A stretch of 12,500 bases of DNA from Symbiodinium natans (taxonomy: Eukaryota > Sar > Dinophyceae > Suessiales > Symbiodiniaceae): contig CAJNDS010001407.1 in NCBI GenBank assembly GCA_905221605.1, positions 1 through 12,500 of the forward strand, read 5' to 3'. Position numbers and translations under genes: made by a program. Position 1 is the stretch's first letter. Each line of letters begins with the position of its first letter. The notes beneath the pieces were generated by a model that did no database searches, was not told where the DNA came from, and saw nothing but the letters and a program-made list of their open reading frames with translations. This document shows, in pieces, positions 5,865 through 12,500 of the stretch.

Positions 5865-7500
5865 CGTGTGCTTTCATCTCAACGCGTGCTCTTCAGGCTA
5901 AAGACCTGTTCTGAGCAGCAGACTTGTGGGAGCTCACACCGTCACCTAATCCTAGAGCCTGTAGGCGGGTGGGGGGTGCACGACAGCCTTGACGCCCAAC
6001 CAGCGAGCTTGAAATCTCACTCCCCCCCGGAGAAAAGAGAGCAAAAGTTGTAGAACATCTTTGAGCTTCGCTGCTGCAGAGCTGCAGACAGAAAGCCCGA
6101 CGACCGCACTGGTTTTTGTTTTTGTATTGCTTTCTCTTTCAGTCGTTTTCTTTCCTGCCCCTTCGTCAGAGTGTGGTGCAGCGGAGCTGTGCAAATTCCA
6201 CCTTGTTTGGGTCAGAGGTCTCATGGAAGTTTGGCTTGAAGAAGCAGAGATGATGCTGCAGACATGTGCGGGCACATGCAGACACCGGGTTAGCCCTTCT
6301 CCAGTTTTCTGAAGCTGAGACGGCACAGTGATGTAGCAGACTTGAGGAGAGTACTGTCAGAGCACAGTAATAGGTTGGTTAGGCTAGAGTCCTAGAGTAG
6401 ACCAGAGCAAGCCACGTGTGCTAGACCCCTTGCAACTCACAACTTTCTGACCGTACAACACGGTTCATGCAAACAAAATAGAAGCACCATCGCTTCTGCA
6501 AGCGCAATGCTCGCCGTCGACATTGCAGGCCTCAGCTGGGCTTGACGGGCTTGAGTCCTGATTTGATAAGTATGAATGGCCCAGTCATGCCCAGTCTGAT
6601 GCTTGTCAGTGCTGAGATCTGCTTTCGCGGAGGCGTGACGGGAGTCATGCTTTTGCAGCACGCGTTGCTGTCCGGAGGCTCAGCTCGTTCTTTCAGAGGG
6701 ACTGACAGACTCTAACAGACTATAAAAAGTGTCCGAGCCTTTGACTTGTGCGCTGCTACACTGAACTCGAACCTGTTTCCTTAGGCGGCAGCTGATTGCA
6801 CTCTGGCCCCAGGTGCAGCACTACAGCGCATGGGGGTCCACAGTCCTCCCGAAATTTGAAGAATCATAATCGCCTCCCCAACCCTCCATGGGGCTTGCAG
6901 GGCAGCATGAATTCAAGCAGATTCTGCAAGCAAATCGTAGGCTGCATGGGGAGTTTCCATTAATTTTGTTGGGTTTTGTAAATCGGGGGGGGGGGAATTA
7001 TGTCACCCGCAAATGATGGAATCCTTGTTGCCTTCAACTCTTGAAACCAGGATCCCCAGTTTGCTTGCGGATCGCATGCAGAGCACCTGAGGGGAAGTGG
7101 AAAAATTGTTCGTTGAGCGGTTTTATGATTTTGGGTGCAGAGCGCAGTCTGCAGAGTCCCCCGGGCACACCTCGTAAAGAGGGTCAGGAGCACATGAAAA
7201 GCTGCAAGAGGTTCAGAGCATCGAACCCTCAGTATTACTAAACCAAGCCCCCCTGGCTCACGCCACGAAAACCTGCCATCCTTTGCAGTTCCGCAGCAAG
7301 ACTTTGTACCAAGTCGCATTTTGCTCAGAGCAATGTGCCGAAAGAGCCGAAGAAGCCGACAAAAAGCACTGCCAACGTTGAGAGGCAGTGCAGAAGTAGT
7401 GCGGAACAGCAGGGCTTTGGTCTTCCGGGTGAGGGTGGGGGCGAAGAATGCTCTTCAACTCTAAGGTGCTGAATCAGATCTTCGGATCAGATAGATGTAG
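5865..7500. other. Mostly featureless, no supported gene
   Basis: Over 1.6 kb I find only short overlapping frames on both strands (longest about 124 codons, minus 5952-6326), none with persuasive boundaries. Small items seen: an 11-G run at 6985-6995, a lag-10 duplication GCCCAGTCAT/GCCCAGTCTG at 6579-6598, and an isolated TATAAAA at 6721. There is also a direct repeat ATCAGAT around a TTCG tetraloop-like hairpin near 7473-7491. Confidence 0.4.
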
Positions 7501-7545
7501 CCGAGCGTCCATCATCTTGTCGTACTTCGCCGTTTCGCTGTTCAG

Positions 7546-7707
7546 GCGAGGGACTTGGACGTCAAGGAGCGTCAGCAGGCATGGACACTCTTCACAGTTG
7601 TTTCAACTTTTTTGCCAGACTTGAGCCGACACTCAGATGGAAACTCTCTGATCCATCCATTTTCTCTGCTTGTACAAGACTACGTCGGCTTTGCTCTGAG
7701 ATGGCGA
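7546..7707 (+). CDS. Candidate exon, ARDLDVKERQQAWTLFTVVS...
   Basis: It starts after CGCTGTTCAG|G at 7545 and stays open for 53 codons to TGA at 7705-7707, in a frame open from 7501. The peptide begins ARDLDVKERQQAWTLFTVVS and ends D-Y-V-G-F-A-L-R-W-R-T-A, an amphipathic globular-like sequence. A second + frame (7581-7787) overlaps it and ends in a hydrophobic M-A-N-R-L-M-L-I-V-A-P-P-S-M-V-A-L tail, so the true frame is uncertain. No domain was recognised. Confidence 0.28.
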
Positions 7708-8150
7708 ACCGCCTGATGCTCATCGTGGCTCCGCCCAGCATGGTGGCTCTCAGCATCGTCTTCTTGCCGCTTGACGCATTGTTCTAGCTCTTGTCCCCGG
7801 TGCATCCTTGCATGTTCAGGTGTAGCGAGGGCTTCAATGCCTGGTGCCGAGAATCTCCGGAATCCTTCCTTGTCCTGCCCTCTTGCTAAGAAGTTCAAGC
7901 TGTACTGTGAGGACCCAGAAGCTCGCTGGGCCAATGTAGCTTCAGGGCACGGTGCACAGGGAGATCCAATGTGCAGAGACCAGCGAGGGAACTCTTTCAT
8001 TGTTTTCGCTTTTCCGCCGTTCCGAGGCCTGCAAGTGCAGGCGACGGGCGGGGTGTGGGGGGGGGGGAGCTGGGGGGGGCGGTGAGGGGTCGGAGTGTAA
8101 TTCAGCACTGCCAAGTGAACATTGTGGCATCCTTTGCTAGTTGTTGTCAC
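7680..8150 (-). CDS. 156-codon open frame, unlikely gene
   Basis: The longest minus-strand frame outside the 12-bp repeat region. Its Pro/His-rich N-terminus is produced by the G-run block at 8045-8090 on the other strand. The C-terminal part is Glu/His/Arg-rich. Length is close to that expected once by chance in 12.5 kb. A + strand frame at 7771-8085 (KKFKLYCEDPEARWANVASG in its middle) competes for the same DNA. Confidence 0.15.
   Translation of the reverse strand: MTTTSKGCHNVHLAVLNYTPTPHRPPQLPPPHTPPVACTCRPRNGGKAKTMKEFPRWSLHIGSPCAPCPEATLAQRASGSSQYSLNFLARGQDKEGFRRFSAPGIEALATPEHARMHRGQELEQCVKRQEDDAESHHAGRSHDEHQAVRHLRAKPT
8045..8090 (+). other. G-run block, potential G-quadruplex
   Basis: Four or more G runs occur in 45 bases, including 11 G (8057-8067) and 8 G (8072-8079), flanked by GGGCGGGG and GAGGGG. 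This meets the usual G-tract rule for an intramolecular quadruplex on the + strand. Such homopolymers are also prone to sequencing error. Confidence 0.7.
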
Positions 8151-8288
8151 CGTTGTCGCCTACTACTTTCTTGTCGGAGCCATACAGAATCCATTCCAGT
8201 CGGGTCTGCATAAGATACCAGCCTAGCACGTGCTAGCAAACAGCACATGTCACCCACTTCTTCTTGTTGCACGTGTGCGGCATTCAAA

Positions 8289-8549
8289 TTACCGGCTGGA
8301 ATTAATCTTTAATATCGGCTTGTTTAAGTCGACAATTTTGAATTCCGTTTGCAATGCTTGTCTTGTGTTTCTTTCCATCAGCTCGAAACAAGTTTCAATT
8401 TCAAGCGGCAACAGCAACCGGCGGCTTAACTTCGACATTCAACGGACCTCTTTAAAGTCGTCATCCGCATGTGCCTGCTTGGAAGTGAGGTTAAGCAATT
8501 TGTTCGGCAGCTTCTGAGCGGATGGCTTGACGAATCGATTTTCAGGCAT
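8289..8549 (-). pseudogene. AT-richer minus-strand frame interrupted by one TGA, possible decayed gene
   Basis: Reading the minus strand from ATG at 8549, 36 codons begin MPENRFVKPSAQKLPNKLLN and end at TGA (8441-8439). The same frame resumes immediately with ATG (8438-8436) and 49 codons, starting MSKLSRRLLLPLEIETCFEL, to TAA at 8291-8289. The two pieces are in one register, so this is either one 85-residue frame with an in-frame stop or two abutting small frames. The composition (Lys, Glu, Asn, Leu) and lower G+C differ from the flanks. The overlapping + frame 8230-8517 is Ser/Phe/Leu-rich, as an antisense shadow would be. No homologue was recognised. Confidence 0.33.
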
Positions 8550-8710
8550 ATGCGGGCAGAATACTACTTGCAATCGAAATCAGTTTCAGGCCGTGGCTGA
8601 AAGCTCCGCAAGGACAAGGAATGATTTCGGGTTGACATGATGAATGGATTTAGTTCCAATTTGCAATAGCTTTCCAGCCACACCGTACTAACTAGTACCA
8701 GGTCATAAGC

Positions 8711-8760
8711 AGGCTTCTATAGGCTTCTGCACGCACCATGCACGTGTACATACGTGTACT
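8711..8760. repeat. Two successive 10-bp duplications
   Basis: AGGCTTCTAT/AGGCTTCTGC (8711-8730) and, after 10 bases, CACGTGTACA/TACGTGTACT (8741-8760). Each pair agrees at 8 of 10 positions. Confidence 0.75.
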
Positions 8761-8791
8761 GTACCGGTTCGTATGCAGGACCTTCCACGAG

Positions 8792-8821
8792 GCCCTGTGC
8801 TGCCCTGTGCTGCCCTGTGCC
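8792..8821. repeat. 10-bp tandem repeat, three units
   Basis: GCCCTGTGCT is repeated at 8792 and 8802, with GCCCTGTGCC at 8812. It lies just before the AG|G acceptor-like site at 8838. Confidence 0.9.
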
Positions 8822-8838
8822 GTGATGTGCTTCGGCAG

Positions 8839-8885
8839 GTGAGTGGGCCGGACGCGTCTTCGTGGCCTTCAACCTTTACGAGTGA
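8839..8885 (+). CDS. Candidate short terminal exon, GEWAGRVFVAFNLYE-stop
   Basis: After TTCGGCAG|G at 8838 one frame reads G-E-W-A-G-R-V-F-V-A-F-N-L-Y-E and TGA at 8883-8885. The same position is also a textbook donor (CAG|GTGAGT). The alternative is therefore an upstream exon 8779-8838 (DLPRGPVLPCAALCRDVLRQ) followed by an intron. The two readings exclude each other, and neither is proven. Confidence 0.25.
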
Positions 8886-9600
8886 TGGGCCTAAAGCATG
8901 GTCTCAATGTTCATGTAGTCCTGGGAGTGCACCATTCCACCATGGTGCTCCCAACAAGACCCTGCGCACAGCTCGAGTAATGTTTTGAAAAGCATCCAGG
9001 CTGGTCTTCTATGCTGTGTATGGCAAGGAGATGGCATTCTGGCTACTGCCCTGGTGTTCTCTCCTGCGCCCTCACGTGACAGGATTCGCTGATTCCCTGA
9101 GCCCGTCAACTAAACTAATGTGGGTAAATGTGTTTGGCCCCGATTGACCCCATGTTCGTTGTCTTGCAAGTTTCGCTAGTGGATGTTTGAGAAATGGCAG
9201 GTTTGTCTTTGCAAGGCCGACATGTGGAGCCCGGTGACATATGTGACACAGCCGGGTTCCCTCCGCGAATTGTAGTTGCAGCAATTCGCGTCGACACAGG
9301 TTGAATGTCAACCTACAATATTTTGCGTCGCAACAGTAATGCCTGCAGCCTCGTCAGAATCTTGAGGTCCTGAGCCCTGCAACAATCCGTTGAATCCTCC
9401 GGAAAAGGCATCGAATCACGAAGGACAATCAATGACCCGCAACAGCCATGAGGCTGCACCACGTGATCACACTTGTGATCTCTCTGAACTGGCTGGCAGG
9501 GGCCTCAGAATGAGCCTTACCTCGTCTTATCATTCTTAATTTTTCGCAACATAGACGAATCTAGCACATTGACGTTACCTTTGACACACCTCTGCAACAG
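8886..9600. other. No supported gene
   Basis: Only short frames are present. A palindrome, GATCACA-CT-TGTGATC, lies at 9465-9480 next to CACGTG. A pyrimidine stretch ending CCTCTGCAACAG at 9600 precedes the next candidate frame. Confidence 0.4.
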
Positions 9601-10029
9601 GTGCTGCGAACGGCCACTTTTTGGGGCTCTGCTGCAAGAGCCCGAGACTGCGAGAAAGCAAGAAAGAAAGCATGGCCTTCAGTGAAGGCATGGAAGGGCA
9701 CGGGACTGGGCCGAGTGAACCTCAGCTCTCTGAGATCTGAGGTGATACTCATGGAGGCAACCACACCATGCCTCGTCGCCACGCGAATGATGAAGGCAAG
9801 GCATCCCTATCTGGGCAACTCGGAAAGAGGTTGTCGTAGGTTGTCAAGGATTGTCGTCTTTGAGCTTGTTGCCAGGAAGCCGGCTGGACGTGTGAGCCGC
9901 TCGTCAACACATGACTACGTGAGACTGAGCTTCCGCCGAGTCAGAGCAAGAGCGAGCGAGAGCGAGCGAGAGCGGGGGGAAGTAGGCCACCAACAGCCAG
10001 GCATGTCCTGTCTGCGAGAGTCGGGTTAG
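9601..10029 (+). CDS. Candidate exon with ATFWGSAAR motif, unknown function
   Basis: It opens after the acceptor-like CTCTGCAACAG|G (9600) and stays open for 142 codons to TAG at 10027-10029. It has no early ATG (first GTG at 9601), so it would be internal or terminal. ATFWGSAAR is at 9613-9639, followed by a Lys/Arg-rich helix-like stretch. Near the end the frame runs through an AGCGAGCG array and becomes R-A-S-E-S-E-R-E-R-G low complexity, so the true exon probably ends before about 9940. The motif recurs at 10846-10872 on the other strand with almost purely synonymous differences, the main evidence for coding. A lag-10 TTGTC array lies at 9831-9860. Confidence 0.4.
   Translation: MLRTATFWGSAARARDCEKARKKAWPSVKAWKGTGLGRVNLSSLRSEVILMEATTPCLVATRMMKARHPYLGNSERGCRRLSRIVVFELVARKPAGRVSRSSTHDYVRLSFRRVRARASESERERGEVGHQQPGMSCLRESG
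9943..9980. repeat. AGCG/AGAG simple repeat
   Basis: Alternating AGAGCGAGCG units end in a GGGGGG run. It resembles the larger purine-rich block at 10187-10320. Confidence 0.8.
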
Positions 10030-10097
10030 CAGGGCGCAGCCCGTTGTTGTTGCTGAGACCAAGGTTTCACACAAGCGGGGCAGTCTAGCTGAGACAC

Positions 10098-10177
10098 AAG
10101 ATCGGGGCAAGATAGCAGGGAATAAAGTAGTAAACGCAAGATCGGGGCGAGATGGCAGGGAATAAACTGGCAAGCGT
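10098..10177. repeat. 40-bp tandem duplication
   Basis: Units 10098-10137 and 10138-10177 agree at about 33 of 40 positions. The conserved first part is AAGATCGGGGC followed by AGAT and GCAGGGAATAAA. The repeated AATAAA is part of the repeat and is not called as a polyadenylation signal. Confidence 0.85.
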
Positions 10178-10186
10178 AGTGGCGTA

Positions 10187-10320
10187 AGAGGGGGAAGAGA
10201 GCGAGAGGACGGGGGCTTGGCGCGGGGTTCGCCCCAAGCCCCAAAGAAAGAAAGACAAGCGAGAGAGAGAGAGAGAGAGAGAGAAGGAGAGCGAGCGAGC
10301 GAGAGAGAAAGAGAGAGTGA
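10187..10320. repeat. Purine-rich GA microsatellite block
   Basis: It includes (GA)12 at 10261-10284, then GCGAGCGAGC and GAGAGAAAGAGAGAG. It is interrupted near 10213-10240 by GGCTTGGCGCGGGGTTCGCC, a short GC-rich hairpin-like sequence. On the minus strand it is a CT tract that yields long Ser/Leu frames (10026-10421), which I do not accept as genes. Confidence 0.85.
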
Positions 10321-10670
10321 AACACGGGGTGCCCAACTTGCGCATAGGGGCCCTGTCCTCCCAAGCCCCCAAGCCCCGACTGAAGAGTTTCTCTAGTTAT
10401 CGGCCTGTCATCTTGTGTCACTCGCTTGCATTTTCACGATTGACCTTGGCATTTGGAACTCTGAAAGCGCAATTCTGCACAAGTGTTTCTCTGACCTTGT
10501 GTTTTCCGTCTGAGCTGAAAACCGACCTTCCCCGTCTGAATGTTGACCCTGCCTTTCGTCTGAGTTTGATGTGATTTGAATTCCAACATTGCAACGTGGG
10601 TGAAAACGGTGCCCACTAAACTGCTCCGCTCTGTTGCCGCGTACTCCGCTCCTGCAGGGCTTAAGGCTTC
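10321..10670. other. No supported gene
   Basis: Short frames only (for example + 10317-10574). An 8-bp duplication, CAAGCCCC/CAAGCCCC, lies near 10361-10377. Confidence 0.4.
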
Positions 10671-10697
10671 GGGTTTAGGGCTGAGGGTTTAGGGTTA
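10671..10697. repeat. Interstitial telomere-like GGGTTTAGGG repeats
   Basis: GGGTTTAGGG occurs at 10671-10680 and 10685-10694, separated by CTGA and followed by TTA. A lone TTTAGGG occurs at 11142-11148. TTTAGGG is the telomere unit known in plants, dinoflagellates and several other alveolates. The array is too short to be a telomere. Confidence 0.7.
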
Positions 10698-10716
10698 TAC
10701 ACCTCCTCAAGACCAG

Positions 10717-11037
10717 TCATATCAGCTCAAAACCCATCATGGCGAGATCAATTGTGATCATCACATGTTGTTTGCCATCACGGGCCCGCCTCCGGCAACA
10801 CCCAAACCCTGCATAAAATTCTTTTCGCATTTCCACCTTCCCTCCCCTCGCAGCAGTTCCCCAGAACGTCGCTGCACCCAGGCCACTGTACAAGCTGGCG
10901 GCACGGATGCTCAGAGGGCAAAGTTGCGAGCAGACAGTGACAAGTGCGGCCAATTCAAAGTAAGTTGCGTGACAAGTGAACGCATGCCAACCAATCCGTA
11001 TCGAATCATCAGCATTCATTTCTCTATCATCATGCAT
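10717..11037 (-). CDS. Candidate minus-strand exon with ATFWGTAAR motif
   Basis: A 106-codon frame runs from ATG at 11037 to TAG at 10719-10717. In the middle it reads Y-S-G-L-G-A then ATFWGTAAR (10872-10846), then a Lys/Arg-rich segment. An acceptor-like CTTGTACAG on the minus strand (about 10884) lies just upstream of the motif, so the true exon may start there. Compared with the + strand copy at 9613-9639, eight of nine residues are identical, and eight of the nine codons are changed or unchanged only at the third base (gcc/gcg, act/acg, ttt/ttc, ggc/gga, gca/gcg, aga/agg; tgg and gct unchanged). The ninth is S to T. Function unknown. A + frame (10765-11058) overlaps. Confidence 0.38.
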   Translation of the reverse strand: MHDDREMNADDSIRIGWHAFTCHATYFELAALVTVCSQLCPLSIRAASLYSGLGAATFWGTAARGGKVEMRKEFYAGFGCCRRRARDGKQHVMITIDLAMMGFELI

Positions 11038-11444
11038 CTACGTGTGTCGTTTACGTAGAGTCTTCCTGAGTTGGTTGGTGGGGGCTTGGACGACACGGCC
11101 CGAACTGGGCCAAGCAATTGGAACATATTGGAACATAAACCTTTAGGGTTCAGCTTTGTGCATGAGTCTTCCGGGCTTGTGCTTGGGGTTGTAGTTGTCG
11201 GTTTTTGGTGGAGAGCCAAAGGTCATGAAGAAACGGCATGTTTCTGAGTTTGAGTTTTGAGTTTGCTGAGGTCAGTGGCTTTTGGGTGTGTTGGATAGCC
11301 ACTGGGCTTGTACCAGAAGAAGAGAGACTTGCATGGAGATTGCAAGGACATCGCATGGAGTGCAGGGAAACTGAGGGCTAAGACCGCGGCGTGAGATGGG
11401 ATCCTGCTGAGGCCGTGCGCATCTGCTTTGTGTCACTCTCTTAG
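11038..11444. other. No supported gene
   Basis: It contains a perfect 10-bp tandem pair ATTGGAACAT (11117-11136) and a TGAGTTT-like array near 11244-11270. Small minus-strand frames (11016-11219, 11150-11356) have no supporting signals. Confidence 0.4.
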
Positions 11445-11907
11445 CGCCCTCTTTTTTTCGGTTCCTTTCGGAGATGGTCCCGCAAAACGTGCGGTGCCTT
11501 AGGCTTGTGTTGCTGGTGGTCTACATTGGAGACCTCTATCGGGGCTTGTGCCGGCCCCAGCGGCAGAGATTTTTTGGGAAGATCTGCAGTGACTGCCGTG
11601 CTGCTGCCATCTGCTGCCTCTACCGTTTTCTCTGTGGAGTCGTTTCATGTTGTGTGGCAGCACCGTGGCCATATTGGCTCTATGGTGGAAATGGACCCTG
11701 CCGACACGCGCGGATACGCGCGGCACAGGCGTCGCTGAAGGCCAAAGGAATCCGAAGACCGTTAGTTCATCACATGTTTGTTCATGTCTGCAAGTTTCGC
11801 TGGTCTCGGTCAGGCGATGGCCGCTCCAAGACCCGGTAGCATCTGAGCTCAACATGAACATAGGTCAGCCGATGTCAGTGCGATGTTACTCGAAAATGGA
11901 TAAGTGA
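11445..11907 (+). CDS. Candidate split gene with a GC-AG intron, unknown function
   Basis: One + frame is open from 11445. Between about 11550 and 11725 roughly two codons in five begin with G (25 of 58 by my count), the strongest such bias seen with the frame at 11936. It reads G-P-S-G-R-D-F-L-G-R-S-A-V-T-A-V-L-L-P-S and later H-R-G-H-I-G-S-M-V-E-M-D-P-A-D-T. I propose a donor at CACAG|GCGTCG (exon end 11728) and an acceptor at TCTCGGTCAG|G (11813), an 85-bp GC-AG intron. The phase is kept into R-W-P-L-Q-D-P-V-A-S-E-L-N-M-N-I-G-Q-P-M and TGA at 11905-11907. GC donors are common in dinoflagellates. The main rival is an unspliced 121-codon frame from ATG at 11474 to TAG at 11837-11839, Cys-rich and hydrophobic (MVPQNVRCLRLVLLVVYIGD at the start), with weaker first-position bias. 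A 120-codon minus frame also overlaps. Confidence 0.38.
11704..11723. repeat. 10-bp tandem duplication
   Basis: ACACGCGCGG and ATACGCGCGG differ at one position. It lies inside the candidate split gene. Confidence 0.8.
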
Positions 11908-11924
11908 AGTTTCATGAAGTTTCA
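11905..11924. repeat. Perfect 10-bp tandem duplication
   Basis: TGAAGTTTCA occurs twice in a row, with a partial third copy TAGTTTCCTC. The first copy includes the TGA that ends the preceding candidate frame. Confidence 0.9.
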
Positions 11925-11935
11925 TAGTTTCCTCG

Positions 11936-12244
11936 ATGCTCCGAGGCTTGGTCTCTTTAGATGGGGCTTTGGGCCAGCTGCAGCCTTCTGGGGACGTGGT
12001 GCTCTTGGATGGATCCCGGCTTCCGGCCTCGGCAGCCTCTGCGGCGTCCGTGGCTGATGCCTCTGTGGCTCGGAAGCCGCTGCAACATGGGAGCACTGCG
12101 CCAAGTTTGCCCAGTGCCGATGGTGCGGCCACCGTCGAACCGTGCACCTTCGACATCGCTCCTCGACTTCATTATACTTCATTTCAAGCTGCAAATCCCA
12201 ATGACGCAGAAGGCAATCGCAGAGGCCACATGAGGCCACGCTGA
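11936..12244 (+). CDS. Candidate Ala/Ser-rich coding exon, unknown function
   Basis: A 102-codon frame runs from ATG at 11936 to TGA at 12242-12244. About 26 of the first 60 codons begin with G, a clear coding-type bias, and the bias fades after about 12170, suggesting the exon ends before the stop. It starts MLRGLVSLDGALGQLQPSGD, continues V-V-L-L-D-G-S-R-L-P, then an Ala/Ser-rich linker and P-C-T-F-D-I-A-P-R-L-H. The next open segment (12274) has a similar character, and the two may be exons of one gene, although I could not place a donor with matching phase. Three minus-strand frames of 71-113 codons overlap and are treated as shadows. No domain was recognised. Confidence 0.42.
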   Translation: MLRGLVSLDGALGQLQPSGDVVLLDGSRLPASAASAASVADASVARKPLQHGSTAPSLPSADGAATVEPCTFDIAPRLHYTSFQAANPNDAEGNRRGHMRPR

Positions 12245-12273
12245 CTGCACGAGCTGCCATCAAACCGCTATAG

Positions 12274-12415
12274 GTACTGGGCCCTTTGACCCGCGACTCA
12301 GTGCTGGGTGCGGAGATTTGCTTCTGTCTTTTCGAGAAGGGCTTCTGTGTGCTGAAGCTCTGCCAGCGGCCCGACGAGCAGCGGGCTGCCGTTCAAGCCA
12401 TGCAGGCCCACACTG
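12274..12415 (+). CDS. Candidate exon, EKGFCVLK-containing; gene may continue past the window
   Basis: The frame opens after GCTATAG|G (12273) in phase 0 and is stop-free to TAG at 12427-12429. A donor-like ACTG|GTAGCA at 12416 would end the exon first. It reads VLGPLTRDSVLGAEICFCLF, then E-K-G-F-C-V-L-K-L-C-Q-R-P-D-E-Q-R-A-A-V-Q-A-M-Q. Eighteen of 48 codons start with G. The order hydrophobic, E-x-G-F-x-V-L, charged, A-A-V faintly recalls the N-terminal part of phytanoyl-CoA-dioxygenase-like proteins. No iron-binding His/Asp motif is in view, so I do not assign that family. This is one of the best single-exon calls here. Only about 70 bases remain after it. Confidence 0.45.
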
Positions 12416-12500
12416 GTAGCAGCTTGTAGCAGCATTGTCCCATCACCTAATCCGACCTCAGCTACAGAAGCATAGAACGCACTGAACGCGCAGAGCGCGT

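Noticed and set aside
6721-6727. TATAAAA as a promoter
   Set aside because: No gene begins at a suitable distance, and TATA boxes are not typical of dinoflagellate promoters.
6735-6800. tRNA-like B box on the minus strand (GGTTCGAGTTC)
   Set aside because: The T stem has a mismatch and no acceptor, D or anticodon arms could be formed upstream.
7209-7231. B-box-like GGGTTCGA on the minus strand
   Set aside because: The T stem does not pair and no cloverleaf fits.
9465-9480. Palindrome GATCACA-CT-TGTGATC as a regulatory operator
   Set aside because: A single 7-bp inverted pair with no nearby supported gene start.
10121-10166. AATAAA polyadenylation signals
   Set aside because: Both occurrences are part of the 40-bp tandem unit and no gene ends there.
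10026-10421. 131- and 95-codon minus-strand frames with long Ser/Leu tracts
   Set aside because: They are translations of the GA/CT microsatellite and the 40-bp duplication.
11980-12000. Possible third ATFWG copy (A-A-F-W-G-R-G), sharing TTCTGGGGA
   Set aside because: It lies out of frame with the better-supported 11936 frame and agrees only over a few residues; chance is adequate.

Overview
The window looks like nuclear DNA from a eukaryote with short, dispersed exons. The best guess is a dinoflagellate alga of the Symbiodiniaceae type, held at moderate-to-low confidence. Base composition is near half G+C and no reading frame exceeds about 205 codons. Intron-like signals are frequent: long pyrimidine tracts ending in CAG|G, GTAAGT or GTGAGT donors, and one plausible GC donor. 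Short tandem duplications are abundant, and there are TTTAGGG-type telomere-like motifs, the repeat known from dinoflagellates, other alveolates and plants. A coccidian apicomplexan is the main alternative. I found no spliced-leader relic, tRNA, rRNA, CRISPR array, recognisable transposase or bacterial operon structure.

Layout. Bases 1-1100 hold a 27-bp tandem pair and a candidate two-exon gene with an Ala/Asp repeat tract. Bases 1096-1540 are a cluster of a short TTTTGCTTTGC...TGGCTGTA repeat in both orientations, including a perfect hairpin. Bases 1650-3600 hold a possible small membrane protein and four + strand segments encoding variants of a W-K-V-D-T-x-C motif, with several intron-like boundaries; this is the most gene-like stretch in the left half. 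Bases 3600-5900 contain scattered candidate exons, pyrimidine-rich DNA and a perfect 38-bp tandem duplication. Bases 5900-7500 look mostly non-coding. Bases 7500-8900 contain a few candidate exons, a strong G-run block and an AT-richer minus-strand reading frame interrupted by one TGA. Bases 9600-11040 hold two reading frames in opposite orientation that share the peptide ATFWG[S/T]AAR, separated by GA-rich low-complexity DNA, a 40-bp tandem duplication and telomere-like motifs. Bases 11440-12500 are the best coding region: successive + strand frames with marked first-position G, probably the start of a gene running off the right edge.

None of the proposed proteins was recognised, so no gene symbol is given and no pathway can be assigned. 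Frames of up to about 150 codons are expected by chance in a window of this size and composition. Calls therefore rest on splice-like boundaries, first-position G bias and synonymous differences between repeated motifs, and should be read as candidates.
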